Shown here piece by piece: positions 24,251 through 35,499 of a stretch of 52,500 nt of DNA (the first letter of the stretch is position 1; each line of letters opens with the position of its first letter). Location: positions 12,501 to 65,000 of the forward strand of contig WPIO01000104.1 in the NCBI GenBank assembly GCA_009760855.2, read 5' to 3'. The stretch is from Cristatella mucedo (taxonomy: Eukaryota; Bryozoa; Phylactolaemata; Cristatellidae). The notes below the pieces were generated by a model. That model was given only the letters and a program-made list of their open reading frames with translations. It ran no database searches and had not been told where the DNA came from. The position numbers and the translations under genes were made by a program.

Positions 24251-26170
24251 GTATATTCCTTTGGATTACCAACCTAAGAGAACTTTTAATCTATCCAAGT
24301 GCTTTACCTGTGTCGCAGAGCTCGAGGTCTTTTAATGGGAGCATCTTACCCATAGGCTAAACACAGGCGGCGTCTGTCTGCAACTTTGGCTGAGATCATT
24401 GATAAGTTCAAAACGGCCGTACGAACCTGATGAATTCTCCAAGGAGGATTATTAAATTTCTCTCCTCTCTTTGCCTTTGGAAAATCATGAACGCCATACG
24501 CACAAGCGTAGATCGTACTGGCCACTGTGGACTACGTTCTGTTTGTGGGAGCAATTGCGTCAAGTGAAAGGCACGTAGCGGACCCACGGATGACGATGAT
24601 GACGTCGCAGCGACACGTACGATTGGGCCTTACGAAACCGTTTGCCAAAGCTCGAGATCAGGCGTCGGAAGCCTTCGGGTACTTTCAAAACTTCTCACCT
24701 AAGACATCTGAGGTAAAGATCAAAGCCTGTGTCTATATAGGAGGACGTCAGAGAAGCAAGGTCATTGAGTGAATTTCATTCCCCTAGAAGCTTAAGATAC
24801 GTCGAAAGTGGTACGATTCAGCTTCACCGAAGGGGTTCGGGGATTTCTGGGAAATCGCAGATAAGACGGAAGACCACGAAGAGCTGGCCGAAAGTATGTT
24901 GAAGCATTATGAATCACAATGGGCTTGAGAATGTCTTCCCACACCATCGATGCTCATCTTGACGCATTCGAGAAAAATAGATAGTGGAGGCTGTCTTGGC
25001 GGGAGCACGGCGAGAGGGACTTCCGACATGATTTACTGAACTTTGAATGCCGCCAGCAAGGATCGACTAACGAACGGCCACCGTGCGAGGCTAAATCTCA
25101 ACTCGGCACTCCCTCGTCATCCGATGTCACGCGAGTGCACGGCGGGTGATCGATGTCCATGCAATCGCAGCTACTCACGGGACGTGAGCAACCTCGGCCA
25201 GCCAATGGCTGCGCGTCTCCCATTTACCGAGAGATAGCCCACAGCAGGCCATTGCTCTTCGTTCTTGGCTATTGCAAACATCTACCGTGCTGCGCTCTCG
25301 ATGAGATAGCTCGTGAAGTGCGATAAGAAGAGGATCTATCTAAAATAACTACAATGAGTGCCAGCTCGGCGGTAGCTTACGTGACAGCAAGTGACAGCTT
25401 ACGTGACAGCCTCCCGAAAGACCTGCGTCGGCGGCCATTCTATAGGCTGCAGTGCTTTCGGCCTGAGGCCACCTTCGAATCCTCCGCCGAGCTTTTTCCG
25501 CGATTGCAGTGATTATTAAAACCTACGACCGAGCCAAGAGTTTTAAGTAGGGGCAAGGCGTTCAGACTGGGAAGAGGCATGTGGAAATTAAGTCTTTCGT
25601 TCGACGATTGAGCGACGCATTCGCATACATTGACAGTTTGTGACGACGTGGACAGCCATCCGCACGACCTGTAGTCGGGCTGGGCTGGGTGACCGAGCAA
25701 CAAGCCTGCCGGGCTCCAACACCGAGGACTGTACTCTGAAAACCACGCCTGCCAAGGCCAATCTATGCACGTTCGACGGGCACTGAAGATGGCTGCCGGC
25801 GCCGAGGGACGGCTACTCCTGCCCCTCCTCCTCTGCACTCCTTCAGCAGCTCTTTCAATCATTCCTTACAGGCATTGTTTTGCACTGACGATTAATTGTC
25901 CGCTACGTACCCGCCTGACAGCTGGCGGCAGTTTGAGGTAGATGGGTGTCCTGACAGATGCCGCTAACACATGGATTTGGGCTGGACGGCCGAGTGATCT
26001 GCCAAGAGTCATTGTCCGTCCCTCCACCCCACGAGAGCCCTGCGGCTTGCTTAGGCCGTCTGAGCCCTTGCAGGGCCTCCGCCCAGCGCTTGAAGGCTGC
26101 TGCGTCATGTTCCCTTATAGATGGTCTTATCAGTCTTCACCATTGAGGCCACTATTTCTCAACGGAATAT
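24250..26170. other. Unassigned sequence, 1.9 kb
   Basis: Several open frames of 60-140 residues overlap on both strands. None shows a domain or splice-supported exon that I can defend. The stretch is more GC-rich than its neighbours. Confidence 0.4.
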
Positions 26171-26174
26171 TAAA

Positions 26175-26300
26175 AAAGAGTGCTTGCCCCGACCAAAGTC
26201 AGGCCGAGGTCGTGGGCTCGAGCCCCGAGGCATATGTGAAGTGCCTGAATAGAGATTAGGTTCTCATGGGGCGCTATGCAAATGAATTATATTTTTTACA
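26175..26300 (+). mobile_element. SINE family 1, 5'-truncated copy
   Basis: It starts inside the tRNA-like head (gtgcttgccccgacc) and has the B-box-like ggctcgagccc at 26215-26225. It then has the LINE-A-like tail (gaagtgcctgaatagagatt, ggggcgctatgcaaatg) and an A/T-rich end. Confidence 0.8.
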
Positions 26301-26310
26301 TTTTTATTGA

Positions 26311-26461
26311 TCCGGCCGAGCTGGTTTGGCGTGGTGGTTAAGGTGCTCGCCCCGACCGAAGTCTGGCCGAGGTCGTGGGCTTGAGCCCCGAGGCACATGT
26401 AAAGTGCCTGGATAGAGATTAAGTTCTCTTAGGGCGCTATGCAAATGAATTATATTTTTTA
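26311..26461 (+). mobile_element. SINE family 1, near-complete copy (tRNA head, LINE A tail)
   Basis: About 150 bp. The A-box-like TGGCGTGGTGG is at 26327-26337 and the B-box-like GGCTTGAGCCC at 26378-26388, spaced as in tRNA-derived polymerase III promoters. After the head comes aagtgcctggatagagatt and aagttctcttagggcgctatgcaaatg, which matches the last 60 bases or so of LINE family A. The inferred role is a non-coding retroposon moved by family A proteins. Confidence 0.85.
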
Positions 26462-26499
26462 TCAGCGACGAGGCCGAATTTGTTTCGTTCGCTGAAAGA

Positions 26500-26850
26500 C
26501 CGCTGGCGACAGAAGCTTTTGCTCTCCAGGCTCTAGACTGTGGAACACACTTCTGCAATTCTTACGCAACAACTACTCTCCTGCTGCCGACTATGGCACA
26601 TCTTTTTCAGCCGTCCTGAGCTGCTACTTCCATCTTACTAACTACATCAACTGCTCTCATGACTCTTCTATGCTTCCTACTTTCTCTTTGTTTTGTGAGA
26701 TGAAGTCATTTGGGTACCGAATGCGTACCGAAAGCCGCTTAGGCTGTGAGTGCACTATAAAAAACTCGCCTGCATAGCACCGGCATAGTCTTTGAGAAGT
26801 TACTGACGTAGATACATTGCGTTACATTACATAGTCGTAATTTACATATT
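26500..26850 (+). mobile_element. LINE family B 3' fragment
   Basis: Plus strand. It carries the C-terminal box (ctagactgtggaacac..), the segment gaagtcatttgggtaccgaatgcg and a TACATT-like tail at about 26810-26840. Confidence 0.82.
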
Positions 26851-27127
26851 ACCTCCGGACCGTAATTGAGGCAGTGAAGATCTGCACTAGTGCCTAAAAA
26901 ATAAGGTAGTCGTAAGCTGCTGCTCAGCTATGGCAGAAGACACTCATATACAGTGCTCGGAGTTGCTTATCAACAGTGGTATGAGCTAGGCTCGCTCCCA
27001 GGACCCTGTGCGGGCGGGCACCTCGGAGTGGCCGGGCGGCCGCCCCTGGCACCTCAGCAGGGAGGTGGCCGCCCGCGCCTGCAGCTGCAAACAGCAGCCC
27101 CTGGCGATCGCAGATATCTCAATAAGA
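26851..27127. other. Unassigned spacer
   Basis: GC-rich near 26995-27100. No gene recognised. Confidence 0.35.
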
Positions 27128-28085
27128 TACAGCTAACTTACTAGTTATGGGCAAATCCAGTGTGATTCAGAAATGGGAAAGGCTGCCGCTCAAAATGGGC
27201 TCTGCCAGCATATTTCCTGTTGAATCAGCTCGAAATCTAGGTGTCATGTTTCAAAGTGACCTTTCGTTAGACGACCACATCAGCCCCAGAGTCAAGTCTG
27301 CCTACTTTCAGCTACATAACATTGCTACAATTCGGGCTTGTTTAGATAAGGATATCACTTATAAGTTGGTCCCTAAATTTGTGACATCCCGTCTTGACTT
27401 CTGTAACTCACTGCTTGCTGGCCTACCGGCATGTGCAATCAGGCGATTACAGCTGGCGCAAAATTCTGCAGTTGGCTTGACTGTCGTGAGCATCGCAGTT
27501 GCCACATCAAACCACTTCTCGCCGACCTGCACTGGCTACCGGTCAAGCAACGGATCGGCATTAAGGTTTTATCGCTCACTTTTAGGTCACTTCATTCTTT
27601 GGCTCCAGCCTATCTCTCAGATCTACTCCCCGTCAGGCCAAGCATCGTAGCAACCACTTTTCAGAATCTAACAGTCTACCAATACCTCGTACAAACCTTA
27701 AAACCTTTGGAGACCGTGCATTTACTTCGTATGGTCCCAAAGCCTGGAACTCTCTCCAGACTTGCGTCAGAACATCCCCTGACTTGACCACATTTAAAAA
27801 GAACTTAAAAACACACCTATTTAGGACAGCGTTTAGTGGGTCCCTGTGATTTGTCCTTCATGTGCCTATGCGTGTTTACACTGTGCATGCTGCCACTAAC
27901 CACACTTGCACGCTGACTCGGTGCATGTCACTCCTAACCATGTTATTCATGTTGTTAATCAAGCCTGATATAACTCACCATTAAATCGCTTTCCCCTTTG
28001 CAGCAAATGTAAAGTGCCTAGAAAGAGAGTGAGTTCTGCGACAGCGCTTTATCAAGTGCATTATTATCATTATTATCATTATCAA
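27128..28085 (+). mobile_element. LINE family A copy A10, 5'-truncated
   Basis: Plus strand, from ctaacttactagttatgggc (just after motif C) through the RT thumb and C-terminus (frames at 27147-27650 and 27431-27787, so one frameshift) to an ATT/ATC-rich tail. Its 3' part forms the outer end of the left arm of the large inverted repeat. Confidence 0.88.
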
Positions 28086-28110
28086 TAATATAATCTGCTT
28101 CTGCTTTGGG

Positions 28111-28582
28111 TGTAGGAAAAGAGGCGAGTGAAAAGGGTAGCCCGATCGATAAGCTGCTCACTAAGCCGCCCACTTCCGGCCGCAGCCAGAGATACGCCCA
28201 ATTGCCGCAAGAACGCAAGGTGGCACGGGCGATATACGCTCATTGCCTCCTACCCACGACGGATATATTGACCGCATGCAATCAGGTATATTGACCCGAG
28301 GCAATCAGAGTCCTGGCGCTTGTGGGCGACTGACGCAATCTACGCGCGGCAGATAGCAGCGTCGGACGACGCCGGCTTCAACCGAACGCTATCCCAGCGT
28401 CCCGCGCTTATCTGCACCCTCTGCGAGCGACGTGAGCTCCAACGTGAGAGAGCAACTGACGAAGTGACGCTGGCGGACGACGAGCTCATGGCTCGCTCCG
28501 CAAGGCTAGCGGAAGTGCTCGGTCGCGAAAGGCTGTAATTACTTGCCTTTGCGCTTGGCAGCACGTCCGTATACCAGATTCA
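28111..28582 (+). mobile_element. Possible solo-LTR-like block with primer-binding-like sequence
   Basis: The block starts TG (tgtaggaaaag) and ends CA (ccagattca), and is followed at once by tggtggcagcagatgc. This resembles a primer binding site (TGG start) after an LTR. It is unlike LINE A and LINE B and lies between them in both arms. No protease, RT or integrase is present, so the call rests on end structure only. Confidence 0.35.
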
Positions 28583-29200
28583 TGGTGGCAGCAGATGCAA
28601 TCGCCTCCGCTTGTAAGAATACGCGCGGGCCGGCAATAGGCATGGTTAAATGTCGCGTATCCCCGTCGGGGGAGTGAAACTAATCCAGTTACAGACTAAC
28701 AATCTGGGAAGCGGAACTGCTATTCTTAGGAGTGGATTATTTCTATATCCGATATTCCTAAATGCGGAGTGCACACATCAGCATGAACTCGAAACAATCG
28801 GCTTTACCCCTATAAGTGCAGCATGGGAAAAGTGATTAGGGCCCATGGAGTGCGACATCAATTTTATACTGACGATACTCACCAGTATTTGTCATTTAAA
28901 CCGTCGGAATCTGGTGCAGCTACTGATACACTGAATGCTTGCCTTCCCAAAATTCGATCCTGGATGTAAGAACAACGACGATGAGACTGAACTGCTGCTC
29001 ATAGGATACCCTAAACGTCTGGCTGGATTAGAAGGTGGTGCTCTTCCAAATAGGGTATTCTTTTTTACGACCATCACAATGCTCGGAATCTAGGTGCCGT
29101 AGCCGACAACTGCTTAAAAATTAAAAGCTTCGTTGGGAAGAATGTTTCTAAAGCTAGCCATCATGTAAGACTAATATCTAAGATTAGGAGCTGTCTTCCG

Positions 29201-29336
29201 GCTAAAAATTTAACTAGCTCCTTAGTTCTGTCTCGGCTAGGCTTTTGTAATTTTCTTTTGGCTGGCCTGCTAAAAATTTAACTAGCTCCTTAGTTCTGTC
29301 TCGGCTAGGCTTTTGTAATTTCCTTTTGGCTGGGCT
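29201..29336. repeat. 68-bp tandem duplication inside LINE B2
   Basis: Two copies of the segment beginning gctaaaaatttaactagctc. The same duplication is present in the right arm of the inverted repeat, so it predates the arm duplication or was shared by conversion. Confidence 0.9.
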
Positions 29337-29814
29337 ACCGAAGAAGCCACTAGGCCACTGCAACTGGCGATGAATATAGCTGCAAGGCTAGTTTGCAAAT
29401 CCCAGAGATTTGACCAAGTCTCCTTTGCTGAAAGAGCTAGAATAGCTGACGGCCGATCAATGGATACAGAGCAAAGTTTTTACGCTGACCCACAAGGCCC
29501 GCCACGGCTTGACTCCTCCATACCTTGCTAAACTGCTGCAACAGTTTCAGCCTCCTCGTGCCCTCAGGTCATGTATGGACAATAAGTTAGCTGTTCCATT
29601 CCTCCACTTAAAGGCCGTTGGTGACAGAGGATTTAGCTCTGTAGATCCCAGACTGTGGAACTCGCTTCCACGATTCTTACGCAATAAAGTTTACTCTCCT
29701 GCTGCCGGCTGTGGCACATTCTTTCCAGTCGTCATGAGCTACTATTTCCATGTCACTCACTACATCAACTGCTCTCCTGACTTCTCTCTGCTCTGGTTCC
29801 CCGTTTCTCTTTGT

Positions 29815-30011
29815 TATCTAGCCGTAATGGCTCACTAGGTAAGGGGGTTGCTTTTCACGACCTCGGCCCCGAGGTCGTGGGTTCGAATCCTGTGGTGGGC
29901 GATCCTTTATCGCCGCTGCACGCGGTGGCGATAGCCGTAAAGGCTCTTCTGTCGCTATACAAAAAGAGGCTGTTAAATCAGCTTGTGTTTATTCATTTAT
30001 TATTTAATTCA
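29815..30011 (+). mobile_element. tRNA-derived SINE family 2, inserted in LINE B2
   Basis: About 197 bp. The A-box-like TGGCTCACTAGG is at 29828-29839 and a perfect B box GGTTCGAATCC at 29880-29890. A body with gtggcgatagccgtaaaggctc follows, then an A/T-rich end. It is flanked by TTTGT at 29810-29814 and 30012-30016, and LINE B sequence continues on both sides. A free tRNA gene is unlikely because the acceptor stem does not close. Confidence 0.82.
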
Positions 30012-30150
30012 TTTGTCGCATGAAATGACGTCTGTTGGCTACCGATTGCGTACCGGAAGCCGCTCAGGCTGCCAGTGCACCATGCACAACTCTCCTGCGT
30101 TACGCCCGCGTAGTCTTTGTGGAGTTACATACGGAGATACATTACATTTC

Positions 30151-31400
30151 CCCGCGGAAGTTGTGTGGTCGCCGTCTCCGGAATGAAGCTCATAATGTTT
30201 CGCTCGCACGCATCGGCCGCCAGGCGGCGCCTCCTGCCACCCCCCAATGAGCCACGGTTTCCCTGTCGCCTCCCACCGCGACTCACGCCCATAATAAATC
30301 GACGAACCGGCGCCGCCGCAGCCTCCGCATGCCGCAGGACTTACCGCTTCGCCGAGCGCCCTCTCGCGGCGGTACGCCGAGTAGTTAGTATGCTGCACAT
30401 GATCGAGCAGCCGCTCAGGCCGTGTGCCGCCCTCGATGCTCGCGCAGAGAACGGCGCCGGTGGTGAAATGGCGAAGCTACAAAGCTGTCGTGGCGGCTGT
30501 CGTTCCGCCGCCGCTGCGACAAGCTCTCCACAGAGTCGCAGACTGGGCTGTTGTGTTTGCGGGCGGAGGGCGCCAGCGGTCTACGCTATGTGCCGCCTAA
30601 ATGACCGGTACTAGCTTGCATCGCGTTTACTGCCGGTCCGGGCCTAATGAATATACCGCGCGGTGTAATCTGCAGACCCCCAGGTGCTAGCTGCAGATGA
30701 GCGCTGATGCTACACAAAGGTGCGTTAACGAGATATAATAGATATGACGCCTAACATAAAATCCATACAAACACAACACGGGCCAAACTTAATACGCTGC
30801 CGCCTTTTTTTCTACTCTGTCACCGAGGTGACGCATGATAATGGCGCTGGGTGGCTCTCCTAGAAGCGGGATTTGTATTGGCGCAAGCATTCGCCCCGGT
30901 CCGCCCCGCCCCCTCTCGCGGTGCTCTGCAGGAATAATTCAGGACTTGGGTTCGCTTAAATTCACCCAGCACCCAACTAGGCCCCGAAACCAACAGCATA
31001 TCGCGGGCTAGTTAGTAAAGGCCAATGCGCCCGGCGGCAAGGGCGCCTTACGCCGTAGAGCTAAGTGGCCCTATCGTTTGAGACGAAAGGAACTACCAAA
31101 ATCGCCGTATAGCGGACCCCAAAGGTATGCCTGCAATCGCTAGCGATGGTCCACGCCCTGAAAGCTGACCCCGTTGACGCCAAGAAGGTGCGAGCTGCTA
31201 GCGGAGACATGCCACAGGACACACGCAGCTGCGCCATCTATATTAGACTTGGCTTTTCGTAGCCTCTCAGGTTCGGCTTCTCAGGTCTCTCGAACAACCA
31301 TCTCCGACTTGAGCTACCTAAGCGGTGCTCCGAAACTTGAGCAGTTGTTATTCTCCCTGACCCAGCTATCGATAGCCATTCTCAGGTTATACTAAAAATA
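30151..31400. other. Spacer of the inverted repeat, GC-rich, no gene assigned
   Basis: Its first 450 bases are GC- and CpG-rich, with overlapping open frames on both strands (30117-30614 plus, 30039-30398 minus). These are typical of GC-rich DNA, and I see no domain. A CpG-island-like role is possible but not shown. Confidence 0.4.
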
Positions 31401-31591
31401 GTGATAGTAGTAACACAAAATACTAGCTGATTTAACAGCCTCATTTGCGTAGCGACAGAAGAGACTTTACGGCTATCGCCACCACTTGCAGGGCAATAAC
31501 GGATCGATAACTGCAGGATTCGAACCCATGATCTCGGGGCCGAGGTCGTGAAAAGCAACCGCCTTACCTAGTGAGCCATTACGGCTAGATA
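31400..31591 (-). mobile_element. SINE family 2 copy in the right arm
   Basis: Reverse complement of the SINE at 29815-30011, with B box GGTTCGAATCC intact but about 12% diverged. Its 3' end differs from the left copy and LINE B does not resume after it, so arm homology stops inside the SINE. Confidence 0.8.
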
Positions 31592-32570
31592 ACAAAGAGA
31601 AACGGGGAACCAGAGCAGAGAGAAGTCAGGAGAGCAGTTGATGTAGTGACTGACATGGAAATAGTAGCTCATGACGACTGGAAAGAATGTGCCACAGCCG
31701 GCAGCAGGAGAGTAAACTTTGTTGCGTAAGAATCGTGGAAGCGAGTTCCACAGTCTGGGATCTACAGAGCTAAATCCTCTGTCACCAACGGCCTTTAAGT
31801 GGAGGAATGGAACAGCTAACTTATTGTCCATACATGACCTGAGGGCACGAGGAGGCTGAAACTGTTGCAGCAGTTTAGCAAGGTATGGAGGAGTCAAGCC
31901 GTGGCGGGCCTTGTGGGTCAGCGTAAAAACTTTGCTCTGTATCCATCGATCGGCCGTCAGCTATTCTAGCTCTTTCAGCAAAGGAGACTTGGTCAAATCT
32001 CTGGGATTTGCAAACTAGCCTTGCAGCTATATTCATCGCCAGTTGCAGTGGCCTAGTGGCTTCTTCGGTAGCCCAGCCAAAAGGAAATTACAAAAGCCTA
32101 GCCGAGACAGAACTAAGGAGCTAGTTAAATTTTTAGCAGGCCAGCCAAAAGAAAATTACAAAAGCCTAGCCGAGACAGAACTAAGGAGCTAGTTAAATTT
32201 TTAGCCGGAAGACAGCTCCTTATCTTAGATATTAGTCTTACATGATGGCTAGCTTTAGAAACATTCTTCCTAACGAAGCTTTCAATTGTTAAGCAGTTGT
32301 CGGCTACGGCACCTAGATTCCGAGCATTGTGATGGTCGTAAAAAAGAATACCCTATTTGGAAGAGCACCGCCTTCTAATCCAGCCAGACGTTTAGGGTAT
32401 CCTATGAGCAGCAGTTCAGTCTCATCGTCGTTGTTCTTACATCCAGGATCGAATTTTGGGAAGGCAAGCATTCAGTGTATCAGTAGCTGCACCAGATTCC
32501 GACGGTTTAAATGACAAATACTGGTGAGTATCGTCAGTATAAAATTGATGTCGCACTCCATGGGCCCTAA
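31590..32570 (-). mobile_element. LINE family B copy in the right arm
   Basis: Mirror of the LINE B2 part at 28835-29814. The C-terminal box frame (31568-31897) differs from the left arm by one residue. The same 68-bp duplication is present. Confidence 0.88.
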
Positions 32571-32823
32571 TCACTTTTCCCATGCTGCACTTATAGGGGT
32601 AAAGCCGATTGTTTCGAGTTCATGCTGATGTGTGCACTCCGCATTTAGGAATATCGGATATAGGAATAATCCACTCCTAAGAATAGCAGTTCCGCTTCCC
32701 AGATTGTTAGTCTGTAACTGGATTAGTTTCACTCCCCCGACGGGGATACGCGACATTTAACCATGCCTATTGCCGGCCCGCGCGTATTCTTACAAGCGGA
32801 GGCGATTGCATCTGCTGCCACCA

Positions 32824-33344
32824 TGAATCTGGTATACGGACGTGCTGCCAAGCGCAAAGGCAAGTAATTACAGCCTTTCGCGACCGAGCACTTCCGCTAA
32901 CCTTGCGGAACGAGCGGAACGAGCTCGTCGCCAGCCAGCGTCACTTCCGCTTGCCTTGTGGAACGAGCGGCGAGCTCGTCGCCAGCCAGCGTCGCTTCGT
33001 CAGTTGCTCTCTCACGTTGGAGCTCACGTCGCTCGAAGAGGGCGCAGATAAGCGCGGGACGCCGGGATAAGCGGACGGTTGAAGCCAGCGTCGTCTGACG
33101 CTGCTATCTGCCGCGCGTAGATTGCATCAGTCGCCCGCAAGCGCCCGGACTCTGATTGCCGTGGGTCAATATACCTTATTGCATGAGGTCAAGATACCCG
33201 TCGTGGGGAGGCAATGAGCTTATCGCCCGTGCCACCTTGCGTTCTTGTGGCAATACGGCGTATCGCTTGCTGCGGCCGGGAGTGGGCGGCTTGGTGAGCA
33301 GCTTATCGATTGGGCTACCCTTTTCACTCTCCTCTTTTCCTACA
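32824..33344 (-). mobile_element. Possible solo-LTR-like block, right-arm copy
   Basis: Mirror of 28111-28582 with TG...CA ends on the minus strand, enlarged by the 53-bp duplication. About 10% diverged from the left copy except near its inner end. Confidence 0.35.
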
Positions 33345-33394
33345 CCCAAAGCAGAAGCAGATTATATTATTGATAATAATGATAATGATAATAA

Positions 33395-33725
33395 TACACT
33401 TGATAAAGCGCCGTCGGAGAACTCAATCTCTTTCTAGGCGCTTTAAATTTGCGGCAGAGGGAAATGCGATTTAATTGTGAGTAATATCATGCTTGATAAA
33501 CAACATGGAAAACATGGTTAGGAGTGACATGCACAGGGTCAGCGTGCAAGTGTGGTTAGTGGCAGCATGCACAGCGTAAACACGCATAAGCACATGAACG
33601 ACGAATCACAGGGACCCACTAAATGATGTCCTAAATAGGTGTGTTCTTAAGTTCTTTTTAAATGTGGTCAAGTCAGAGATGTTCTGACGTAAGTCTGGAG
33701 ACCGTTCCAGGCTTTGGGAGCCTAC
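33395..33725 (-). mobile_element. LINE family A 3' fragment in the right arm (A11)
   Basis: Mirror of the 3' part of A10. Shared variants such as gtcagcgtgcaagtgtgg and tcctaaataggtgtg show that it is the same copy. It stops at 33725. Confidence 0.88.
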
Positions 33726-33744
33726 CTAGTGTGCCATCAACACA

Positions 33745-34330
33745 TTTGAAAAAGTGTCATAAGAACTCTATCTCTTTCTAAGCATTTTATATGGGCTGTA
33801 AAGTCGGCACGATCGAATGGTAGTATGCTCAATGACAACAAGCATGACGTGGTTAAGTGTGACTTGCACAGTGTCAGCATGCGAATATGTTTAGTGGCGG
33901 CACGTACAGTGTCAGCACGCATAAGCACGTAAAAGAACGAGTCTCAGGGACTCACTAACTGCTGTGATAAATTCCTGCATTTTTAGTTTCTTTTCAAATG
34001 TGGACAAGTCAGGGATGGCGTGACGCAAGTCGGAAGTGAGTTCTAGGCTTTGGGAGCATACGAACTAAAGGCACAGTCTTCAAAGGATTTGAGGCTCTGT
34101 CCGAAGTATAAGTAAGCGATTAGATTCCGAAAAGCGAGTGGTAAGATGCTTAGCAAGATGGAAAGTAGATCTGATACGTAGGCTGGACCCAATGAATGAA
34201 GAGACCTAAAAGTGAGTGGCAGAACCTTAAAGTCGATGCATTGCTTGCCTGAGAGCCAGTTCAGATTGGCGAGAAGTGGTGTGACGAGGCAACAGCGACG
34301 CACACGATAAACCAGCCTGGATGCAAAGTT
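33745..34330 (-). mobile_element. LINE family A copy A12, diverged
   Basis: Minus strand, family A 3' UTR and RT C-terminal part (frame at 34043-34303 with LTFRSLHSLGPAYVSD). It starts directly beside A11 and lacks a clear ATT tail. Confidence 0.82.
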
Positions 34331-35499
34331 TTTGCATGAGCTGTAAGCAAGCGCCTAGAGCAACCGGTAGAACAGCAAGCAGTTCGTCCATCTCGCCCCG
34401 TTTGCTAAAATAAAAAATGTACGGCCGGTATCATTCTTTCGGCTGCTCATCGGCGCTGCGTCCTGGTTAAAGTAATCGGCCGACTCGCTAGCTTGTGTCT
34501 TCTGTCAGTGTGGTCGCTTTCGGCCTTAGGTTATACTCGGACCAAAATAGGTCTCGTTGTTGGATTAACTCGATCGCTCGCTGCTACTCAACTGATAGAT
34601 CTTAACTAGTGGATCTGCATGCCGTTAGAGTTGCTCTCCACCCCCTCTACTCGAATCAACCCGACTTTAAAGTGACCGAAATAAAAAGCCCGCGATCCTG
34701 GCTACAAGTGAGAGCTGCTCCTTTGCAGACTAGAGGGGAGGGCAGCTGCCACCTTCTCCATTCCCCTCTAGCACCGCCACTGCTTCCGCTCGCAGGCTTG
34801 GCATTGTATCTGAATACGTAGCGACCGAACACTGCAGCTCACACCAGCTCTGCGCCTAATTGCCGCTAGCTTAGCAGCTAGAGCACGACGTCCTTCAGAG
34901 CCGCTACTTTCCTGCTAATCTTTATAATCAGCGACCAGTTCTTTAAAAACTACGCTTCTTATGCGTCTGTCTGTCTTTCCGTCTTTTTTGTCTCCCTTCC
35001 TTCATCTCTCTCCCTCTGTATATAGCTCTTGTTTCGGCCGGCGGCCAGGCTTACTTTGCAGCGAAGCGTTAGCTGCCAAGGGCTTGTTATAGACTCTGCC
35101 CCAGTCGCTCACCATTCAAGCTGTAATATTCAGGCAGTTCAATGCCCTCTCGCGAGTTCAGTGCTGACGACTCAAAGACATTAGTTTCGGCATGCAGAGG
35201 TCAGGCACGTAAGACAACTGCATTATCAAAATAGCAGCTAGTAGTGGCAGCAAATTGAAATGAAATGCGAACGAAGAATACAAACAGCTGCAAATACTGA
35301 AATACATCAGGATGACGAACTTTGAGCTAGGGAGAGAAAGCCACTGCCATCAAAGTGTAAATCTCTTATGGAATGGCCTCAATTAGAAAATTAAGAACAG
35401 TACGACGTTCACGTCAGTCGATTTATGTAATCATTTACGCAAATCGAATTATGTAATTCCTCGGATCTGACCTGAGTGTTGCACACGAATCAGATCGCG

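Larger units (their letters stand above)
27740..29970 (+). repeat. Large inverted repeat, left arm (2.2 kb)
   Basis: Matches the reverse complement of 31410-33725. In order it holds the LINE A 3' part, an LTR-like block, a degenerate LINE B and a SINE. By eye, identity is about 90% over 27740-28510, about 99% over 28515-29840 and about 88% over the SINE. Confidence 0.93.
28835..30150 (+). mobile_element. LINE family B copy B2, degenerate, with nested SINE
   Basis: Plus strand. It starts near the YADD region (atactgacgatactcaccag), runs through the RT thumb and C-terminal box (29509-29838 frame, DPRLWNSLPRFLRN) and resumes after a nested SINE at 30012-30150 with the 3' end (ggagatacattacattt). 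Many frame breaks are present. It includes a 68-bp tandem duplication at 29201-29336. Confidence 0.88.
31410..33725 (-). repeat. Large inverted repeat, right arm (2.3 kb)
   Basis: Reverse complement of 27740-29970. Slightly longer because of a 53-bp tandem duplication at 32890-32996 (unit starting acttccgct) that the left arm lacks. Confidence 0.93.

Noticed and set aside
24527-24772. Possible gag-like fragment (FGYFQNFSPKT)
   Set aside because: The resemblance is too vague, and no zinc knuckle, protease or RT follows.
25440-25862. 140-residue minus-strand frame
   Set aside because: No domain or splice context. Overlapping frames of similar length occur on both strands in this GC-richer stretch.
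29823-29906. Free tRNA gene
   Set aside because: The B box is perfect, but the ends do not form an acceptor stem. The segment is part of a 197-bp insertion with target duplications, so it is a SINE.
30117-30614. 165-residue frame in the inverted-repeat spacer
   Set aside because: The GC-rich region has few stops. Overlapping frames exist on both strands and no domain was recognised.
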